From the NCBI RefSeq assembly GCF_026151205.1, contig NC_087084.1:6131538-6195537 (forward strand): 64,000 nt of DNA. Direction: 5' to 3'. The position numbers and the translations under genes were made by a program. Source of the stretch: Bolinopsis microptera (Eukaryota; Ctenophora; Tentaculata; Lobata; Bolinopsidae). This document shows positions 60,346-64,000 of the stretch, piece after piece; within the stretch, counting starts at the first letter, position 1, and each line of letters starts with the position of its first letter. The notes beneath the pieces are model-generated. The model was not told where the DNA came from and did not search any database. It saw only the letters and a list, made by a program, of their open reading frames with translations.

Positions 60346-60665
60346 ATTTCTCTATTTGCTGTGAAATGTAAATTGAGGTTAATCTGTAAATATTTTAAAT
60401 TCGCACTGAAATTCTAGAAATAAAGCGTTTCTATTTTCTCTCGTTGCTTCTATTTCTAGCAGAAAAAAGTAACTTAATTAATATTTCTGATTTTTAGTGT
60501 TGATTCAAATTTTGATTATATAACAGTTTTTTTAAAAATAAAAATAAGATAGTCTTCCCCCGAAAACCTCACTTTAACCCTGATAAACCTCAAAACCTCA
60601 TTATCTTCACTCAATCTTATTAGCATTAAGGAGTGTGGAGTGTAACAGTAAAACTCACAACGAGA

Positions 60666-61769
60666 ATGAACAATGTCGGGATAGTCCTTTTGTTGGTGTG
60701 TGTGCTGAACGTTGTGGTCAACACTGCAGATATCAACGGAGCAGAAATCAATAAAGGTCTCGAGAAGAGGGCTACTTTAGATTCGGAGTAAGACATTCTT
60801 TATTTATTAGTTAATGACACGTAATTTATCTATTTCCCAATGAATGATCCATTATTTATTTGTTAGTTTCTGATACAGTGACAGTTTATTTGAAATTCGA
60901 TTAAAAAGCACCAGCTCCAGTCCAAAATTGAGCATCTAAAATAAAATCATATTTACATAGCATAATTTATTATTTATTCGAATCCTCAAATATGGACCAT
61001 GATAACCAAAATACTTACCCCCTCAGCTGCTTAGCAAAGTGCTATGATGGCTACCTCATTGAAAAAACCTCCACAAGATGGAACGTCCTGATGAGTTGTG
61101 TGACAAACTGCTAGCGGAAGCGCACTCGGTGCATTGTCCTGTAATTGCTAGCAAGAACTTGGGGCGATGTGTTGCAAGTGCTAGTCAGGGAGATCGGCAC
61201 AATGCTCTGTATTTGGAGATTTGACTATTCCCAGCAGGGCATTTTACGTGTGGCTGCAGATTTTATTTTATCTTTGGACTTTGATTTGGACATTGGGGTC
61301 GTTCACATATTACGTAATCACAGGGGAATGGGGGTTCTAATTGATTACGCTAGTGATTGCGTAATATGTGAACGACCCCATGAAAGTGCACTTTAACTAA
61401 ACCTGGTTCACACTGATTTAACGGCCCAGCAGTGTTTTCCAGGTTATTGTTGTGTGTTCTGTTGTGCAGGTCAAACATTTCTAATTCTAATCAGCACAAT
61501 CATGTACGATATAAGGTAATCTATGTGTTCATGTGATATTACTGTACTATGCGTCTAATGTCTATGTGAAATGGTCAAACAGGTACAATGCCAAACGGTT
61601 AATAACCGGCTAATAACCGGCTTTTAGCCGATTGGAATTGTACCTATTTGCTGTGAAATGTAAATTGAGGTTAATCTGTAAATATTTTAAATTCGCACTG
61701 AAATTCTAGAAATAAAGCGTTTCTATTTTCTCTCGTTGCTTCTATTTCTAGCAGAAAAAAGTAACTTAA
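60666..61769 (+). CDS. secreted peptide precursor, tandem unit 2
   Basis: Exons 60666-60787, 61470-61515 and 61752-61769 join in phase to give 61 residues. They comprise a signal peptide, MNNVGIVLLLVCVLNVVVNT, a short propeptide ADINGAEINKGLEKR, and a putative mature peptide starting ATLDSESNISNSNQ and ending VRYKQKKVT. LEKR is a typical dibasic processing site. The splice sites are gtaaga, ttgtgcag, gtaatc and tttctag. The architecture is that of a secreted toxin-, hormone- or defence-type precursor, but there is no Cys in the mature part and no family that I recognise. Intron 1 holds a MITE and a block of non-coding sequence identical between units; intron 2 holds a hairpin MITE. The use of exons 2-3 is inferred from splice signals and phase only. 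Confidence 0.65.
61294..61380. mobile_element. ~87-bp MITE in peptide unit 2
   Basis: Orthologous copy of the element at 59993-60080, with the same ends and nearly identical interior. Confidence 0.85.
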
Positions 61770-61955
61770 TTAATATTTCTGATTTTTAGTGTTGATTCAA
61801 ATTTTGATTCTAGCTGTTTTGTTTTTAATAAAAATAAGATAGTCTTCCCCCGAAAACCTCACTTTAACCCTGATAAACCTCAAAACCTCATTATCTTCAC
61901 TCAATCTTATTAGCATTAAGGAGTGTGGAGTGTAACAGTAAAACTCGCAACGAGA

Positions 61956-63066
61956 ATGAACAATGTCGGGATAGTCCTTTTGTTGGTGTGTGTACTGAAC
62001 GTCGTGGTCAACACTGCAGATATCAACGGAGCAGAAATCAATAGAGGTCTCGAGAAGAGGGCTACTTTAGATTCGGAGTAAGACATTCTTTATTTATTAG
62101 TTAATGACACGTCATTTATCTATTTCCCAATGAATGATCCATTATTTATTTGTTAGTTTCTGATACAGTGACAGTTTATTTGAATATCTGTCGATTAAAA
62201 AGCAACCAGCTCCAGTCCAAAATTGAGCATCTAAAATAAAATCATATTTACATAGCATAATTTATTATTTATTCGAATCCTCAAATATGGACCATGATAA
62301 CCAAAATACTTACCCCCTCAGCTGCTTAGCAAAGTGCTATGATGGCTACCTCATTGAAAAAACCTCCACAAGATGGAACGTCCTGATGAGTTGTGTGACA
62401 AACTGCTAGCGGAAGCGCACTCGGTGCATTGTCCTGTAATTGCTAGCAAGAACTTGGGGCGATGTGTTGCAAGTGCTAGTCAGGGAGATCGGCACAATGC
62501 TCTGTATTTGGAGATTTGACTATTCCCAGCAGGGCATTTTACGTGTGGCTGCAGATTTTATTTTATCTTTGGACTTTGATTTGGACATTGGGGTCGTTCA
62601 CATTTATTACGTAATCACAGGGGAATGGGGGTTCTAATTGATTACGCTAGTGATTGCGTAATATGTGAACGACCCCATTAAAGTGCACTTTAACTAAACC
62701 TGGTTCACACTGATTTAACGGCCCAGCAGTGTTTTCCAGGTTATTGTTGTGTGTTCTGTTGTGCAGGTCAAACATTTCTAATTCTAATCAGCACAATCAT
62801 GTACGATATAAGGTAATCTATGTGTTCATGTGATATTACTGTACTATGCGTCTAATGTCTATGTGAAATGGTCAAACAGGTACAATGCCAAACGGTTAAT
62901 AACCGGCTAATAACCGGCTTTTAGCCGATTGGAATTGTACCTATTTGCTGTGAAATGTAAATTGAGGTTAATCTGTAAATATTTTAAATTCGCACTGAAA
63001 TTCTAGAAATAAAGCGTTTCTATTTTCTCTCATTGCTTCTATTTCTAGCAGAAAAAAGTAACTTAA
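61956..63066 (+). CDS. secreted peptide precursor, tandem unit 3
   Basis: Exons 61956-62077, 62767-62812 and 63049-63066 have the same structure and length as in unit 2. The propeptide differs by one residue (INRGLEKR instead of INKGLEKR). The predicted mature part is identical, so the copies are either young or homogenised. The unit lies about 1.29 kb downstream of unit 2. Confidence 0.65.
62589..62677. mobile_element. ~89-bp MITE in peptide unit 3
   Basis: Orthologous copy of the element at 59993-60080, with a 2-bp insertion (cacatttattacg) in the left arm. Confidence 0.85.
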
Positions 63067-63252
63067 TTAATATTTCTGATTTTTAGTGTTGATTCAAATT
63101 TTGATTCTAGCTGTTTTGTGTTTTCTAAAAATAAGATAGTCTTCCCCCGAAAACCTCACTTTAACCCTGATAAACCTCAAAACCTCATTATCTTCACTCA
63201 ATCTTATTAGCATTAAGGAGTGTGGAGTGTAACAGTAAAACTCGCAACGAGA

Positions 63253-63374
63253 ATGAACAATGTCGGGATAGTCCTTTTGTTGGTGTGTGTACTGAACGTC
63301 GTGGTCAACACTGCAGATATCAACATCCCAGAAATCAATAGAGGTCTCGAGAAGAGGGCTACTTTAGATTCAGA
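63253..63374 (+). CDS. secreted peptide precursor, tandem unit 4 (first exon; rest off the right edge)
   Basis: Exon 1 of a fourth unit encodes the same signal peptide and GLEKRATLDS, with a changed propeptide (ADINIPEINRGLEKR). The donor gtaaga follows at 63375. The intron matches the other units until about 63880. There it diverges into sequence (ctacggcatgagacactaca, cgggagatttgtcgg) related in reverse to 59270-59330. Exons 2 and 3 would lie beyond the window. Confidence 0.6.
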
Positions 63375-64000
63375 GTAAGACATTCTTTATTTATTAGTTA
63401 ATGACACTTCATTTATCTATTTCCCAATGAATGATCCATTATTTATTTGTTAGTTTATGATACAGTGACAGTTTATTTGAAATTATCTGGTCGATTAAAA
63501 AGCACCAGCTCCAGTCCAAAATGGAGCATCTAAAATAAAATCATAACTATAGTGAAGATGACATATTTACATAGCATAATTTATTATTTATTCGAATCCT
63601 CAAATATGGACCATGATAATCAAAATACTTACCCCCCTCAGCTGCTTAGCAAAGTGCTATGATGGCTACCTCATTGAAAAAACCTCCACAAGATGGAACG
63701 TCCTGATGAGTTGTGTGACAAACTGCTAGCGGAAGCGCACTCGGTGCATTGTCCTGTAATTGCTAGCAAGAACTTGGCGCAATGTGTTGCAAGTGCTAGT
63801 AAGGGAGATCGGCACAATGCTCTGTATTTGGAGATTTGACTATTCCCAACAGGGCATTTTACGTGTGGCTGTAGATTTGGACATTGTTAGCGCTCAGCGG
63901 GTCCGGACTCTACGGCATGAGACACTACAGCGGGAGATTTGTCGGCGCAAAGAATTAGGGTGAGGATTTTCCCTCAACCTAATCCTCATGCATTTACAAA

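Larger units (their letters stand above)
59390..60572 (+). pseudogene. secreted peptide gene, tandem unit 1 (frame disrupted)
   Basis: Exon 1 is at 59462-59599, exon 2 at 60170-60215 and exon 3 at 60460-60477. The signal peptide is kept (MNNVGIVLLLVCVLSVVVNT), but the propeptide part carries indels relative to the other units. The frame ends at TGA after THWY, and the Lys-Arg site falls out of frame. The downstream exons and introns match the other units. Confidence 0.7.

Noticed and set aside
59844-63963. Recurrent 65-83 codon frame (LARTW..DVLQVLVREIGTMLC) in each tandem unit
   Set aside because: It begins with a non-ATG codon, lies in the predicted intron 1, reads into the MITE and is conserved only because the whole unit is duplicated.

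Overview
This is AT-rich animal nuclear DNA, not bacterial. Genes are split by short GT-AG introns, polyadenylation signals are present, and the sequence is crowded with eukaryotic mobile elements and minisatellites. Three recognisable genes belong to a ciliated metazoan: an LRRC46-like gene, IQCG (DRC9, nexin-dynein regulatory complex) and FAF1. The retroelement families and the divergent rhodopsin-like receptor resemble those I know from cnidarians, so a cnidarian such as a hydrozoan is my best guess. That placement is weak and rests on recognition, not on a search.

Layout. 1-3.4 kb: nine minus-strand exons of a transposase-like (hAT-like?) gene that runs off the left edge. 3.9-22 kb: a repeat desert with a tetranucleotide array, a tandem pair of LINE ORF1 remnants, several minisatellites (11, 15, 28, 51 and 32 bp), a broken PIF/Harbinger transposase, two pogo-like elements and a decayed LINE reverse transcriptase. 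21.8-22.5 kb: a gene for a secreted, Lys/Ala-rich protein made of three almost identical 63-residue repeats. 23-25 kb: a ~97-bp satellite interrupted by a LINE 3' end and by a MULE remnant. 26.4-31 kb: two reverse transcriptases of one Penelope-like type, on opposite strands. 31-36.7 kb: palindromes, foldbacks and a LINE 3' end.

36.9-54.5 kb is the gene-rich part. The LRRC46-like gene (+) carries a 7TM receptor gene nested on the opposite strand in its last intron. IQCG (+) follows about 0.6 kb downstream, with a possible small membrane-protein gene nested in its large third intron. FAF1 (-) converges on IQCG. LRRC46 and IQCG are both cilium/sperm-flagellum associated genes in other animals, so the pair may share regulation. 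FAF1 is a ubiquitin/p97 adaptor; only its C-terminal half is visible here. A 3-kb foldback element with ~1-kb inverted arms lies upstream of its first visible exon.

59.4-64 kb: at least four tandem ~1.2-1.3 kb units. Each carries the same three-exon gene for a ~61-residue secreted peptide precursor with a Lys-Arg processing site, and the array runs off the right edge. This array and the minisatellites grown out of coding-exon ends (FAF1 and the small membrane protein) are the most unusual features. No tRNA, rRNA or CRISPR array was found.
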